64,000 bases of DNA from Nonomuraea rhodomycinica (GCF_013363995.1 NZ_JABWGO010000010.1:62001-126000), one strand, 5' to 3'; shown: positions 15,853 to 24,207, counted from the stretch's first letter. Made by a program: numbers and translations. The notes: a model not told the origin generated them from the sequence alone.

Positions 15853-17268
15853 CTACGACACGACGGGGGTCGTGGTGCGGCGGCGTACGAGGAAGAGGGA
15901 GCTGATCCCGGCCAGGACGGCCAGGCCCGCGAGCGCGGCCGCCGTGGACATCGAGGCCGAGGCGTGGCCCTGGAGCGAGACGAACAGCGTCCCGACCGTC
16001 GAGACCCCGATGACCTGGCCGAGCTGCATGACGGTCAGCAGCGCCCCGCTGGCGTCGGCCGCGTACTCGTCGGCGACCTGTTCGGTGGCCAGGTTCGTGA
16101 CGGCCACCTGCACGCCGAGCCCGGCGCCGATGAGGGCGCTCATGGCCGCGTACGGCAGGCCGCCCGCCGCCGCGAGCCCGAGGCCGACGTACGCCGGCGC
16201 GGCCACCACGTACCCGAACGGCACCAGCCGGCGCTGCAGCCGCGCGGGCAGGCGCGGCCAGCCCAGGCCGACCAGCGCGAACGCGAGGGCGCACGGCACG
16301 AGCATCATGCCGGAGGCCAGCGGCGTCAGGTGCAGCTCGCCCTGGAGGTGCAGGGCCGAGGTGAACAGGAACGCGCCCCAGGTCGCCGGCCCGAACAGCA
16401 GGACGCCCAGCCCGGGCCGCATGCCCGGGGCCCGCAGCACCGACGCGTCGACCAGCGGCCGGCCGCCGCGCGCGGTCACCCAGCGCTCGACCCGGACGAA
16501 CACCACGAACATCACCACGCTGAGCCCCATGGAGATCCAGCCCCAGAGCGGCCAGCCCAGGTCCCTGCCCAGCACGAGCGGCACCACGAACAGCAGCACG
16601 GCCGCCGACAGGGTCACCAGGCCCGCCGGGTCGAGACCGGCGCGCCGGGCGCCGCCGGCGTCGGGCGGCAGCACCTTCATCCCCACGGCCAGCAGCAGCA
16701 CGGCGATCGGCACCATCACGAGGAACACGATCCGCCAGCCCGCGCCCAGCCCGAGCAGGACGCCGCCCAGCGCCTGGCCGACCACGATGCCGCCGCTGAT
16801 CACGGCCGACCACAGGCCGAGCGCCCGGCCCCGGGCCGCGCCCTGGTAGTTGCGCTGGATGAGCGTCATCACCTGCGGCATCATCAGCGCGGCGCCGGCG
16901 CCCTGGGCCAGGCGGAAGGCGACCAGCCACCCGGTGGTGGGCGCGAGGCCCGAGCCGAGCGTGGTGACGGCGAACAGGGCCAGACCGCTCAGGAAGGCGT
17001 TGCGGTAGCCGAACAGGTCCCCGACCCGGGCACCGGTGATCAACAGGACGGCGTAGACAATGGTGTAACCGGCCACGATCATCTGGAGCCCCGCGCCGGA
17101 GGAGTGCAGGTCCGCCCGGATGGTCGGCGTGGCCACGTTGACGATGTTGACGTTGAGGATGGCCAGGAACTGCCCCACCAGGATGACCGTGAGGAGCAGG
17201 CCGCCGGCCCTGGTCCGTTCCGGCTGTTGTACGGCCGGATCGGAGGGGGAAACGGCTGTTTGGGTCAT
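15853..17268 (-). CDS. MFS multidrug transporter (DHA2-like, 14 helices)
   Basis: The 471-residue protein is a proton-coupled exporter of the EmrB/QacA (DHA2) group with about 14 hydrophobic helices. Motif A-like GARVGDLFGYRNAFL lies after helix 2. Motif C-like GGIVVGQALGGVLLG lies in helix 5, a hallmark of antiporters, and LNVNIVNVATPTI in helix 1 is a DHA2 signature. The gene is divergent from an HTH regulator across about 100 bp that contains a TACCAGTA/TACTGGTA dyad. It is thus probably induced by a drug-like ligand through that regulator. Substrates are unknown. Confidence 0.92.
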   Translation of the reverse strand: MTQTAVSPSDPAVQQPERTRAGGLLLTVILVGQFLAILNVNIVNVATPTIRADLHSSGAGLQMIVAGYTIVYAVLLITGARVGDLFGYRNAFLSGLALFAVTTLGSGLAPTTGWLVAFRLAQGAGAALMMPQVMTLIQRNYQGAARGRALGLWSAVISGGIVVGQALGGVLLGLGAGWRIVFLVMVPIAVLLLAVGMKVLPPDAGGARRAGLDPAGLVTLSAAVLLFVVPLVLGRDLGWPLWGWISMGLSVVMFVVFVRVERWVTARGGRPLVDASVLRAPGMRPGLGVLLFGPATWGAFLFTSALHLQGELHLTPLASGMMLVPCALAFALVGLGWPRLPARLQRRLVPFGYVVAAPAYVGLGLAAAGGLPYAAMSALIGAGLGVQVAVTNLATEQVADEYAADASGALLTVMQLGQVIGVSTVGTLFVSLQGHASASMSTAAALAGLAVLAGISSLFLVRRRTTTPVVS

Positions 17269-17292
17269 GAGTCAAGGATGAGGGAATCCCGA

Positions 17293-17327
17293 TACCAGTA
17301 ACGAGAGCCTCTTTATACTGGTACTGG
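17293..17327. promoter_or_regulatory. Operator candidate between MFS pump and HTH regulator
   Basis: TACCAGTA (17293-17300) and TACTGGTA (17316-17323) form a perfect 8-bp inverted repeat, and a further ACTGG extends the right arm as an overlapping direct repeat (TACTGGTACTGG). TTTATACT at 17312-17319 could be a -10-like box. The site is midway between the divergent MFS and regulator starts, so one bound dimer could control both. Confidence 0.6.
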
Positions 17328-17369
17328 CACCACCTGGATCACCGGTGCCCGGCGGCCCATAGTGGAGAC

Positions 17370-18203
17370 ATGACGATGGCGGACACCAAGGAGACCAGGC
17401 GCACCGACCTCGCGGCGTTCCTGCGCACGAGGCGGGAGCGGATCACCCCCGAGATGGTACGGCTGGCCCCCGGCCCGCGCAGGCGCACCCCCGGTCTGCG
17501 GCGCGAGGAGGTCGCGCAGCTCGCCGGCGTGGGCGTCACCTGGTACACGTGGCTGGAGCAGGGCCGCCCCATCAACGCCAGCACCCAGGTGCTCGACTCC
17601 ATCGCCCGCACGCTCAGGCTCGACAACGCCGAGTGGCAGCACCTCTACCGGCTGGCCGGCCACACCACGGGCGTGCCCAACGACGACACCACGCGCGTCA
17701 CCCCGCAGCTCCAGGCCATCCTCGACCAGCTCTGCCCGATGCCCGCCTGCCTGGCCAACAGCCGCTGCGACGTGCTCGCCTGGAACGCCGCCTACGCCGC
17801 GCTGTTCCCCGAGGTGGTCGGCGCGCCCGACGGCGAGCGCAACACGCTCTGGCAGAGCTGCGTGGCCTCCCTGGCCTGCGTGCTGGTCAACCGCGACAAG
17901 GAGCTGGCCCGCGCGGTGGCCGTCTTCCGCGGCGCCTACAGCCGCCACGCCGACGACCCCTGCTGGCAGGACTTCGTGCGCCGGCTCAGCCGCGAGAGCC
18001 CCGAGTTCGCCCGCCTGTGGGCGCGCCAGGACGTGGCCGAGCCCGGACCGCGCGAGAAGACCTTCAAGCACGCCGAGATGGGCAGGCTCCGCTTCAGCAC
18101 GGCCAGTTTCAACTCCTCGGCGGCTCCGGAGACCCGGATGATCGTCTACACCCCTGTGGACGACGTCAGCCGCGAGGCCGTCATCCGGCTCATGTCCCGC
18201 TGA
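17370..18203 (+). CDS. HTH regulator with MmyB-like ligand-binding domain
   Basis: The 277-residue regulator has an N-terminal HTH (about 10-85; TPGLRREEVAQLAGVGVTWYTWLEQGR), the diagnostic sequence of the MmyB-type family. A PAS-like MmyB ligand domain (about 105-270) follows, with NSRCDVLAWNAAYAALF and a C-terminal MGRLRFSTASFNSS segment. Family members often repress an adjacent transporter or reductase gene, which fits the divergent MFS gene. A GGAG ribosome site precedes the ATG. Confidence 0.88.
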   Translation: MTMADTKETRRTDLAAFLRTRRERITPEMVRLAPGPRRRTPGLRREEVAQLAGVGVTWYTWLEQGRPINASTQVLDSIARTLRLDNAEWQHLYRLAGHTTGVPNDDTTRVTPQLQAILDQLCPMPACLANSRCDVLAWNAAYAALFPEVVGAPDGERNTLWQSCVASLACVLVNRDKELARAVAVFRGAYSRHADDPCWQDFVRRLSRESPEFARLWARQDVAEPGPREKTFKHAEMGRLRFSTASFNSSAAPETRMIVYTPVDDVSREAVIRLMSR

Positions 18204-18239
18204 CCCCCGTCTTCCCCGTCTTCCCCGCCTTCCCTGTCT

Positions 18240-18257
18240 GACCGGCGCGCGCCGGTC
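18240..18257. terminator. Perfect 18-bp G/C palindrome after the HTH gene
   Basis: GACCGGCGCGCGCCGGTC is fully self-complementary. It follows a run of short CTTCCCCGT-like repeats just past the regulator stop. It can act as a hairpin or as a palindromic protein site; the gene-end position favours termination. Confidence 0.45.
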
Positions 18258-18314
18258 CGTCGCCCATGGCATGCTCATTGGCTGAATGTCAGGATCAAGC
18301 AGAAGTGGCGACAA

Positions 18315-19406
18315 ATGAGACTCCCCCGTCGTGCCGCCGCGGCCGTGGCCGTCGCCGCAGCCCTCACCGCCTCCGCCGCGTGCGCCGCGGCGGAGCCCGA
18401 CCCCCGGCCGACCGCCCAGCGCAAGCAGGCCCTGGACAAGCCCGCGGCGGCCGACTCCACCCCGTCACCCGAGCGCCGGCCGTTCACGATCTCCTTCGGC
18501 GGTGACGTCCACTTCGAAGGGGTGCTGCGCCCCCGGCTCGGCAACCCGCGCACCGCGCTCGGGCCGATCGCGTCCGTGCTGCGCAAGGCCGACCTGGCCA
18601 TGGTCAACCTGGAGACCGCCATCACCACGGGCGGCACCCCGGCGCCGGGCAAGCAGTTCACCTTCCGCGCGCCCGCCAGCGCCTTCACCGCGCTCAAGGC
18701 CGCCGGGGTGGACGTGGTCTCCATGGCCAACAACCACGGCATGGACTACATGGAGAGCGGCCTGGCCGACTCGCTGGCCGCCATCAAGAAGTCGAGGTTC
18801 CCGGTGGTGGGGATCGGGGCGAACGACACCGAGGCGTACCGGCCGTTCCGCCGGGTGGTCAACGGGAACCGCGTGTCGATCATCGGGGCCACGCAGGTGC
18901 TCGACGCCGAGTTCGTCACCTCCTGGACGGCCACGCCCGGCAAGGGCGGCCTCGCCTCGGCCAAGAACGAGGACCGCCTGCTGCGGGCCGTACGGCAGGC
19001 GCGCAAGAACTCCGACACCGTGATCGTCCACCTGCACTGGGGCACCGAGATGCAGAAGTGCCCCAATCCGGCGCAGCTCTCGCTGGCCCCCAAGCTGGTC
19101 AAGGCGGGCGCGGACGTGGTGGTCGGCGGCCACGCGCACATCCTGCTCGGCGCCGGTTACCTGGACAGTTCGTACATCAGCTACGGCCTGGGCAACTTCG
19201 TCTTCTACAACTCCACCCCTGGCACGACCGGCCGTACGGGGGTGCTGACGCTCACCATCGACGGCCGCAAGGTGCTCAAGGACCAGTGGACCCCGGCGAC
19301 CATCCAGGGCGGCGTCCCGGTGCCGATGACCGGCTCCGCCAGGACCCAGGCGGTGGCCGACTGGCGGGCGCTGCGCTCCTGCACGGGCCTGTCCACCAAG
19401 CCCTGA
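18315..19406 (+). CDS. Secreted CapA-family metallophosphoesterase-like protein
   Basis: The 363-residue product starts with a signal peptide (basic MRLPRR, hydrophobic Ala-rich core, then SAACAAAEPD, which could also be a weak lipobox around Cys23). The CapA (poly-gamma-glutamate synthesis) domain follows. It has GDVHFEG, NLETAI, MANNHGMDYM, HLHWGTEM and GGHAHILLG, the metal-ligand pattern of this calcineurin-like family, and ends in YGLGNFVFYN. CapA-like proteins act on the cell-envelope side; no pgsBC genes are present, so its role is probably a stand-alone envelope function. It stands as a single gene before an EphD-like gene. Confidence 0.88.
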   Translation: MRLPRRAAAAVAVAAALTASAACAAAEPDPRPTAQRKQALDKPAAADSTPSPERRPFTISFGGDVHFEGVLRPRLGNPRTALGPIASVLRKADLAMVNLETAITTGGTPAPGKQFTFRAPASAFTALKAAGVDVVSMANNHGMDYMESGLADSLAAIKKSRFPVVGIGANDTEAYRPFRRVVNGNRVSIIGATQVLDAEFVTSWTATPGKGGLASAKNEDRLLRAVRQARKNSDTVIVHLHWGTEMQKCPNPAQLSLAPKLVKAGADVVVGGHAHILLGAGYLDSSYISYGLGNFVFYNSTPGTTGRTGVLTLTIDGRKVLKDQWTPATIQGGVPVPMTGSARTQAVADWRALRSCTGLSTKP

Positions 19407-19536
19407 CGGCCCGCCCGGCCGGCCTCACCGGCCCTCCTGGCTCTCCCGGCCCGGGCCTCCCGGCCCTGGCGGTTTGCCCGCCGTACCACCGGTCAAGTCC
19501 CTTACGTCGGGACCCGGCGACGTGGAGGAGGCCGCG

Positions 19537-21324
19537 ATGCGGTGGGTGGAGTCCGGAGACGTGCGGCTGTGGCTCGTCGAGGAGGGCGACCCGGCGCGCC
19601 CGACGATCCTGCTCGTCCACGGCTATCCCGACACCCACCGCGTCTGGGACGAGGTGGCCGGGCTGCTGCGCGACCGCTTCCACGTGGTCCGCTACGACGT
19701 GCGCGGCGCGGGCCGCTCCACCGAGCCGGCCGACCACGCCGGCTACACCTTCGACCACCTGGCGGGCGACCTGTCGGCGGTGCTCGACGCGATCGGCAAG
19801 CCCGCCGTCCACCTCGTCGGCCACGACTGGGGCTCGCTCCAGTGCTGGGACGCGGTGACCAGGCCCGGCATACGCGAACGGGTGGCCTCCCTCACCAGCT
19901 TCGGCGGCCCCGGACTGGCCCAGGCGTACCGGTTCATGCGCGAGGGCAGCCGCGGCGAGGTCGCCGGGCAGCGCGCGCGGTCCTGGTACATCGGCGTCTT
20001 CCAGGCCCCGGTCCTTCCGGAGACGGCGTGGCGGACGTTCATGCCGGCCGTGCTGGAGCGCAGCATGCGGGTACGCGACGGCATCGAGCCGCGCCCCGGC
20101 CACCCCGCCGACACGCTGGCCCGCGACGGCGTCAACGGGCTGTGGATGTACCGCCTCAACATGGGCGCCGGGCTGCGGCCCCGACACACGGACGAGCGGG
20201 GCGACCCGGTGGTGGACGTGCCGGTGCAGCTCATCGAGGCGACCCGTGACCCGTTCGTCTCCCCGGCGCTGCTGGCCTCGCTCGGGCGGTGGGCGCCGCG
20301 GTTCTGGCACCGCAGGGTCGTGGCGGGGCACTGGGCGCAGCGCGGCCGGCCGGACGTGGTCGCCAGGATGATCGCCGAGTTCGTGGACCACGTGGAGGGC
20401 GCCGAGCCGTCACCGGGGCTGCGCCGCGCGCGCCGCGTCGCCGGCTCGCCGGCGGGGCGGACGCCGGAGCCGGGCAGGGCGTTCGAGGGGAAGCTGGTGG
20501 TCGTCACCGGCGCGGGCAGCGGGATCGGCCGCGCCACCGCGCGGGCCTTCGCCGCCCACGGCGCCGAGGTCGTCTGCGCCGACATCGACGAGCCCGCCGC
20601 CGTCCGCACGGTCGAGGGCATCGTCAAGGACCTCGGCGGCACCGCCTACGCCGAGCAGGTCGACGTCTCCGACGCCGCCCGCATGGAGGACTTCGCCCGT
20701 CGGGTACGGGCCGAGCACGGCGTGCCGGACATCGTGGTCAACAACGCCGGAGCGCTCGTCGCCGGCGCCTTCCTGGACCATTCCGTGGAGGACTGGCGGC
20801 GCATGATCGACGTCAACCTGTGGGGCGTGGTCCACGGGTGCCGGCTGTTCGCCGCGCAGATGGTCGAACGCGGCGAAGGCGGCCACATCGTCAACATCGC
20901 CTCGCTGGCCGCCTTCACCCCCTCGGTGCTGCTGCCCGCGTACTCCGCGAGCAAGGCGGCCGTGAAGATGCTCAGCGACTGCCTGCGCGCCGAGGTGGCC
21001 GGGCAGGGCATCGGCGTCAGCGCGATCTGCCCCGGTTTCGTGTCCACCGGCATCGCCCGGCACGCCACGTACGTGGGCGTCGACCTGCGCGAGGTGTCGG
21101 TGGAGGCGGTGGCGCGGCGCGGCTACCCGCCCGAGCGGGTCGCCGCGCACATCCTCCGGGCCGTCCACCGCGACCAGGCGGTCGTCCCGGTCAACGCCGA
21201 GGGCAAGCTCGGGTACGCGATGTCGCGCCTGTCGCCGGGCGTCACGCGGGGGCTGGCCCGGCTGTCGAAGGCCGCCCTCCGCCTGGGCCGCCCCCGCCCG
21301 CACGGGACCGGTTCGCGGCCGTGA
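19537..21324 (+). CDS. EphD-like fusion: alpha/beta-hydrolase plus short-chain dehydrogenase
   Basis: The 595-residue protein joins two enzymes. Residues 1-285 form an epoxide-hydrolase-type alpha/beta-hydrolase with HGYPD at 28-32, nucleophile Asp97 in VGHDWGS, an acid Asp in ATRDPF, and the His in VAGHWAQ. Residues 315-595 form a classical SDR with TGAGSGIG at 324-331, NNAG at 402-405 and YSASK at 469-473. Length and order match mycobacterial EphD, which acts on fatty-acid or mycolate precursors; such lipids are not expected here. ATG 19537 follows GGAGG. A TetR-type gene lies 42 bp downstream. Confidence 0.9.
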   Translation: MRWVESGDVRLWLVEEGDPARPTILLVHGYPDTHRVWDEVAGLLRDRFHVVRYDVRGAGRSTEPADHAGYTFDHLAGDLSAVLDAIGKPAVHLVGHDWGSLQCWDAVTRPGIRERVASLTSFGGPGLAQAYRFMREGSRGEVAGQRARSWYIGVFQAPVLPETAWRTFMPAVLERSMRVRDGIEPRPGHPADTLARDGVNGLWMYRLNMGAGLRPRHTDERGDPVVDVPVQLIEATRDPFVSPALLASLGRWAPRFWHRRVVAGHWAQRGRPDVVARMIAEFVDHVEGAEPSPGLRRARRVAGSPAGRTPEPGRAFEGKLVVVTGAGSGIGRATARAFAAHGAEVVCADIDEPAAVRTVEGIVKDLGGTAYAEQVDVSDAARMEDFARRVRAEHGVPDIVVNNAGALVAGAFLDHSVEDWRRMIDVNLWGVVHGCRLFAAQMVERGEGGHIVNIASLAAFTPSVLLPAYSASKAAVKMLSDCLRAEVAGQGIGVSAICPGFVSTGIARHATYVGVDLREVSVEAVARRGYPPERVAAHILRAVHRDQAVVPVNAEGKLGYAMSRLSPGVTRGLARLSKAALRLGRPRPHGTGSRP

Positions 21325-21366
21325 GAAATCCGCTGATTGTCAGATAACGATCGTGGTCTTCGGGGG

Positions 21367-22044
21367 ATGATGGAACGCGTGCTGTCACCCCAGATGGACG
21401 ATCAGTGCGTGCCGCCGCAGCCGTTACGGCGGCGTCCCGCGCAGCGCCGCAGCGCACGCCGGGTCGAGCGGATGCTCGACGCCTGCGCCGAGCTGCTCGA
21501 CGAGATCGGCTACGAGTCGCTCTCCACCACCCGCATCGCCGACCGGGCCGGCGTCGCGATCGGGTCGGTCTACCAGTTCTTCCCCGACAAGCGGGCCATC
21601 ACCCAGGAACTGACCCGGCGCAACGTCGAGCTGTTCGTCTCCCGGGTCGGCCGCAGGTTCATGGAGGAGGACTACGTCGGCTGGTGGGAGGCCGTCGATG
21701 CGATCATCGACGAGTACGTCGACATGCACCGGACCGTTCCGGGCTTCAAGAGCCTGCACTTCGGTGACGTGGTCGACCTCAACCTCCTCGACTCCGACTC
21801 CGACAACAACACGGTGATCGCCGGGCGGCTGCGCGGCCTGCTGCTGCAGGAGTTCGGCCTGGCCGACAGCCACGAGCTGGACGTCGCCGTCCTGGTGGCG
21901 GTCGAGGCGGGGGACGCGGTGCTCAAGCTGGCCTTCCGGCGCGACCCGCACGGCGAACCCGAGATCATCGCGGCGGCCAAGCAGCTCATCCGAGGCTTCC
22001 TGTCCCGGCAGCTCCGCGCCTGGGCCACGCGGACCACGGCCTGA
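21367..22044 (+). CDS. TetR/AcrR-family transcriptional regulator
   Basis: The 225-residue regulator has an N-terminal TetR HTH (about 30-75): RRVERMLDACAELLDEIGYESLSTTRIADRAGVAIGSVYQFFPDKRAI, the canonical helix 1-4 pattern ending in VYxxFPxKxxL. A ligand-binding helical domain with acidic patches follows (VVDLNLLDSDSDNN). The start is uncertain: ATG 21367 and ATG 21370 lie just behind a GGGGG run. It sits directly downstream of the EphD-like gene and probably shares its promoter or controls it. Ligand unknown. Confidence 0.88.
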   Translation: MMERVLSPQMDDQCVPPQPLRRRPAQRRSARRVERMLDACAELLDEIGYESLSTTRIADRAGVAIGSVYQFFPDKRAITQELTRRNVELFVSRVGRRFMEEDYVGWWEAVDAIIDEYVDMHRTVPGFKSLHFGDVVDLNLLDSDSDNNTVIAGRLRGLLLQEFGLADSHELDVAVLVAVEAGDAVLKLAFRRDPHGEPEIIAAAKQLIRGFLSRQLRAWATRTTA

Positions 22045-22050
22045 CCGGCC

Positions 22051-22071
22051 CTCGCGGACGTCGTCCGCGAG
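22051..22071 (+). terminator. Hairpin after the TetR gene
   Basis: CTCGCGGAC (22051-22059) pairs with GTCCGCGAG (22063-22071) around a 3-nt loop. It follows the TetR stop and immediately precedes the decamer repeat. Confidence 0.6.
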
Positions 22072-22080
22072 CAGGACGGC

Positions 22081-22140
22081 CGCGCCAGTCCGCGCCAGTC
22101 CGCGCCAGTCCGCGCCAGTCCGCGCCAGTCCGCGTCAGTC
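22081..22140. repeat. Six tandem copies of a 10-bp repeat (VNTR candidate)
   Basis: CGCGCCAGTC is repeated five times exactly from 22081 to 22130. A sixth copy, CGCGTCAGTC, has one change, and a partial seventh follows. Ten is not a multiple of three, so the array is not coding. The TGA of the leftward ABM gene (22135-22137) lies inside the sixth copy. Copy number could vary between strains. Confidence 0.95.
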
Positions 22141-22464
22141 CGCGTCGGCCGGATAGGGGCTCCTCATGGCGCCGTTGTACGCCTCGGGAGCCCCCTCCAT
22201 GTGCCGCGGCAGCTCGGCCATGAAGTCGCGCAGCAGCGGGGTCGCGTTGTGCCGGTCGAGGTCCTCCTGCGAACGCCAGACCTCGTAGAGGAAGAACCGG
22301 CCGTCCTCCTGCTCGTGCAGGTGGTACTGGAGGCTGCCCGCGTGCTCGCGGGACGGCCCGACGAGGCCGAGCAGGAGCGCGCGGAGCGCGTCGGCGTGCC
22401 CGGGCCTGGGGGTCAGGAATCCGTAGAGCGAGACGGGGGCCTGCGTCGTCGATGTCGTCGTCAT
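22135..22464 (-). CDS. ABM-superfamily (antibiotic biosynthesis monooxygenase-like) protein
   Basis: The 109-residue protein fits the small dimeric ferredoxin-like ABM fold. It has VSLYGFLTPRPGHADALRALLL at the N-terminus, the SLQYHLHEQEDG strand, the conserved FFLYEVWRSQEDLDRHNATPLLRDF segment and a short tail. Members are cofactor-less monooxygenases or heme-binding proteins. The ATG at 22464 gives the usual length. Its stop codon lies in the decamer repeat. Sixty bp separate it from the quinone oxidoreductase gene, and the spacer holds the perfect palindrome ACATCGATGT (22485-22494), a possible repressor site. Confidence 0.85.
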   Translation of the reverse strand: MTTTSTTQAPVSLYGFLTPRPGHADALRALLLGLVGPSREHAGSLQYHLHEQEDGRFFLYEVWRSQEDLDRHNATPLLRDFMAELPRHMEGAPEAYNGAMRSPYPADAD

Positions 22465-22484
22465 GTCATGGACGTTAGGACGTG

Positions 22485-22494
22485 ACATCGATGT
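22485..22494. promoter_or_regulatory. Perfect 10-bp palindrome upstream of the ABM gene
   Basis: ACATCGATGT is self-complementary and lies about 20 bp before the ABM start codon, between TTGAAG (-35-like) and TAACGT (-10-like) on the minus strand. A dimeric repressor could bind there. The assignment is tentative because the dyad is short. Confidence 0.4.
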
Positions 22495-22524
22495 GAGCTT
22501 CAAGCCGCTCACCTGTGGAGTGGG

Positions 22525-23505
22525 TCACATGCGGGACTCCTCGCCGATCAGCAGCAGCGACTTGCCCACCGTGGCGCGGGCGGCCAGGGACCGGTGGGCG
22601 TCGGCGGCCCGCTCCAGCGGGTACGTGGCGCCGATCGACGGCCGGAGCCGCCCTTCCACGGCGTGTTCCAGCGCCAGCTCCATCAGCCCGCGCGCGGTCT
22701 CCTGGTCCGGCGGGCCGTCCAGGAGCGGGGTGAACACCCGGATGCCGCGGCGCGCGGCCTCCTCCGGGCTCGGGGCGGCGAAGCCCTCCGCGGTGCCGTA
22801 CGTGACGAACCTGCCGCCGTCGGACACGGCGCCCAGCGCGGCCGTGCCGAGCGGGCCGCCCGCTCCGTCGTAGACCAGCGCGGCGCCGCCGCCGGTCGCC
22901 TCGCGCACCCGCTCGACCCAGTCCGGGCGGGAGTAGTCGACGACGGCCTCCGCGCCCAGCTCGCGGGCCAGCGCCAGCTTGGCGTCGCTGGAGGCGGCGG
23001 CCACCACCCGGGCGCCCGCGTCGACGGCCAGTTGCACCAGCAGCGACCCGGCGCCGCCGGCCGCCGCGGACACCAGCACCCATTCCCCCTTCTCGGGGAC
23101 GCCCAGCCGGTCCATCATGAGCGCGGTCACACCGTCGTGGATGAGCGCCGCGGCCGTCTCGGTCGCCAGCCCGTCCGGCACCGGCGTGATCTCCTCGACA
23201 CTCGCGACGACCCGTTCGGCGTAGCCGGTGCCGGTCCGCGCGACCACCCGCCGGCCGATCCACGCCGGGTCCACGCCCTCCCCGGTCTCCAGCACCTCGC
23301 CCGCTCCGCCGCCGCCCGGCACGTACGGCAGCGTCCGCGGGAAGAACTCCTGGCCCCAGCCGGCGCGCAGCAGCGTGTCGAGGAAGATGACGTCCGCCGC
23401 GGCCATGGCGACGACGACCTGACCGGGGCCGGGCGTCGGGTCGGGCAGCTCGACGGGGGACAGGACCTCGGGGCCGCCGAACTCGGCCACCTGAATCGCG
23501 CGCAT
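22525..23505 (-). CDS. Zinc-free quinone oxidoreductase (MDR family)
   Basis: The 326-residue protein is a medium-chain dehydrogenase/reductase of the quinone-oxidoreductase class. It has an N-terminal GroES-like domain (VELPDPTPGPGQVVVAM, VPGGGGAGEV). Its Rossmann domain has the NADPH motif SAAAGGAGSLLVQLA. The C-terminal PLERAADAHRSLAARATVGKSLL is typical of this class. No structural zinc Cys cluster is present. ATG 23505 fits the family start. The promoter region has a 19-bp-spaced dyad (23544-23571), so a MerR-type redox or electrophile sensor probably controls it together with the ABM gene downstream. Confidence 0.9.
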   Translation of the reverse strand: MRAIQVAEFGGPEVLSPVELPDPTPGPGQVVVAMAAADVIFLDTLLRAGWGQEFFPRTLPYVPGGGGAGEVLETGEGVDPAWIGRRVVARTGTGYAERVVASVEEITPVPDGLATETAAALIHDGVTALMMDRLGVPEKGEWVLVSAAAGGAGSLLVQLAVDAGARVVAAASSDAKLALARELGAEAVVDYSRPDWVERVREATGGGAALVYDGAGGPLGTAALGAVSDGGRFVTYGTAEGFAAPSPEEAARRGIRVFTPLLDGPPDQETARGLMELALEHAVEGRLRPSIGATYPLERAADAHRSLAARATVGKSLLLIGEESRM

Positions 23506-23543
23506 GGAAAGCACCTTCGTGATGAGACAGTGTCCCGGCCAGT

Positions 23544-23571
23544 CTTCAACCTGAAGGTTGGTTGAGGTCAA
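23544..23571 (-). promoter_or_regulatory. MerR-type operator/promoter of the quinone reductase gene
   Basis: On the minus strand a -35 TTGACC (23571-23566) is followed by a 19-nt spacer and a poor -10 AAGACT. The dyad TCAACC-N8-GGTTGA is perfect over six bases. This layout, as at 9163-9193, points to MerR/SoxR-type activation. Because the -10 is weak, the assignment is less certain than the other site. Confidence 0.5.
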
Positions 23572-23643
23572 GGCGACGGCGCCGCGTGGCCGGGCGCTGG
23601 GGACGGGGGAGTCTCCTGGCGCGCCGGGGGTGGTCAGCGGTGG

Positions 23644-24207
23644 TCAGCGGTCCCAGCGCAGGCGGTCGATGAGCTGGGGGAGCCAGCCGAACGGGTCCGT
23701 GGTGGCGGGCCGGCGCGCCTGGACGCCCGTCCCGTCGTGGCCGGTCGTCCCCCCGAGCCCGAGGGCCGCGGGCGGCCGGGCGTCGCGGTCGTGGGGCGCC
23801 TGCGGGCCCGTCCGGGGCACGGGTGGGCGGGCCTGAGGGGCCGGTGGGCGGGCCTCGCGCTGCTCGCCGGGGGCGAAGGGCTGGGCGCCGCGCTCCTGCT
23901 CCTGGGGTGCCGGTGGGCCCGCCTGGGCTTCATGGGGGCCGGGCGGGCGGGCGGCGCGCTCGCGGGCGCCGGGCTGCCGGGTGTCGGGGGTCTGGACGCC
24001 GCAGGGCGCCGGGAACGCCACCGGCCACGCCTGCCGGTCCTCGCGAGCCTCCCGGGAACGCAGCCGCGTCTCGATCGCGTGGAGTTGGCGCTCGGCCGAT
24101 TCCACCGCTTCCAGTCGTCCGGAAAGGTATCCGGCCGCGCCCGGAACCAGGACCGAAAAGGCGACGGCACAGGCGAGAGTGAAGGCCATCTGCTTGGAGG
24201 TGCCCAT
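23644..24207 (-). CDS. Membrane-anchored proline-rich hypothetical protein
   Basis: The 187-residue protein has a start-proximal hydrophobic helix (about 5-26; MAFTLACAVAFSVLVPGAAG), then a charged helix (LEAVESAERQLHAIETRLRSR). A Pro/Gln/Arg-rich disordered tail contains repeated ARPP, APQ and GPPAP units. A short C-terminal motif (DPFGWLPQLIDRLRWDR) looks like a conserved anchor or interaction peptide. ATG 24207 follows AAGGGG at good spacing; longer in-frame starts are unsupported. It is divergent from the TPR-like gene. No family is recognised. Confidence 0.65.
   Translation of the reverse strand: MGTSKQMAFTLACAVAFSVLVPGAAGYLSGRLEAVESAERQLHAIETRLRSREAREDRQAWPVAFPAPCGVQTPDTRQPGARERAARPPGPHEAQAGPPAPQEQERGAQPFAPGEQREARPPAPQARPPVPRTGPQAPHDRDARPPAALGLGGTTGHDGTGVQARRPATTDPFGWLPQLIDRLRWDR

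Noticed and set aside
22081..22140. CRISPR array
   Set aside because: The 10-bp units are contiguous with no spacers and there are no cas genes.
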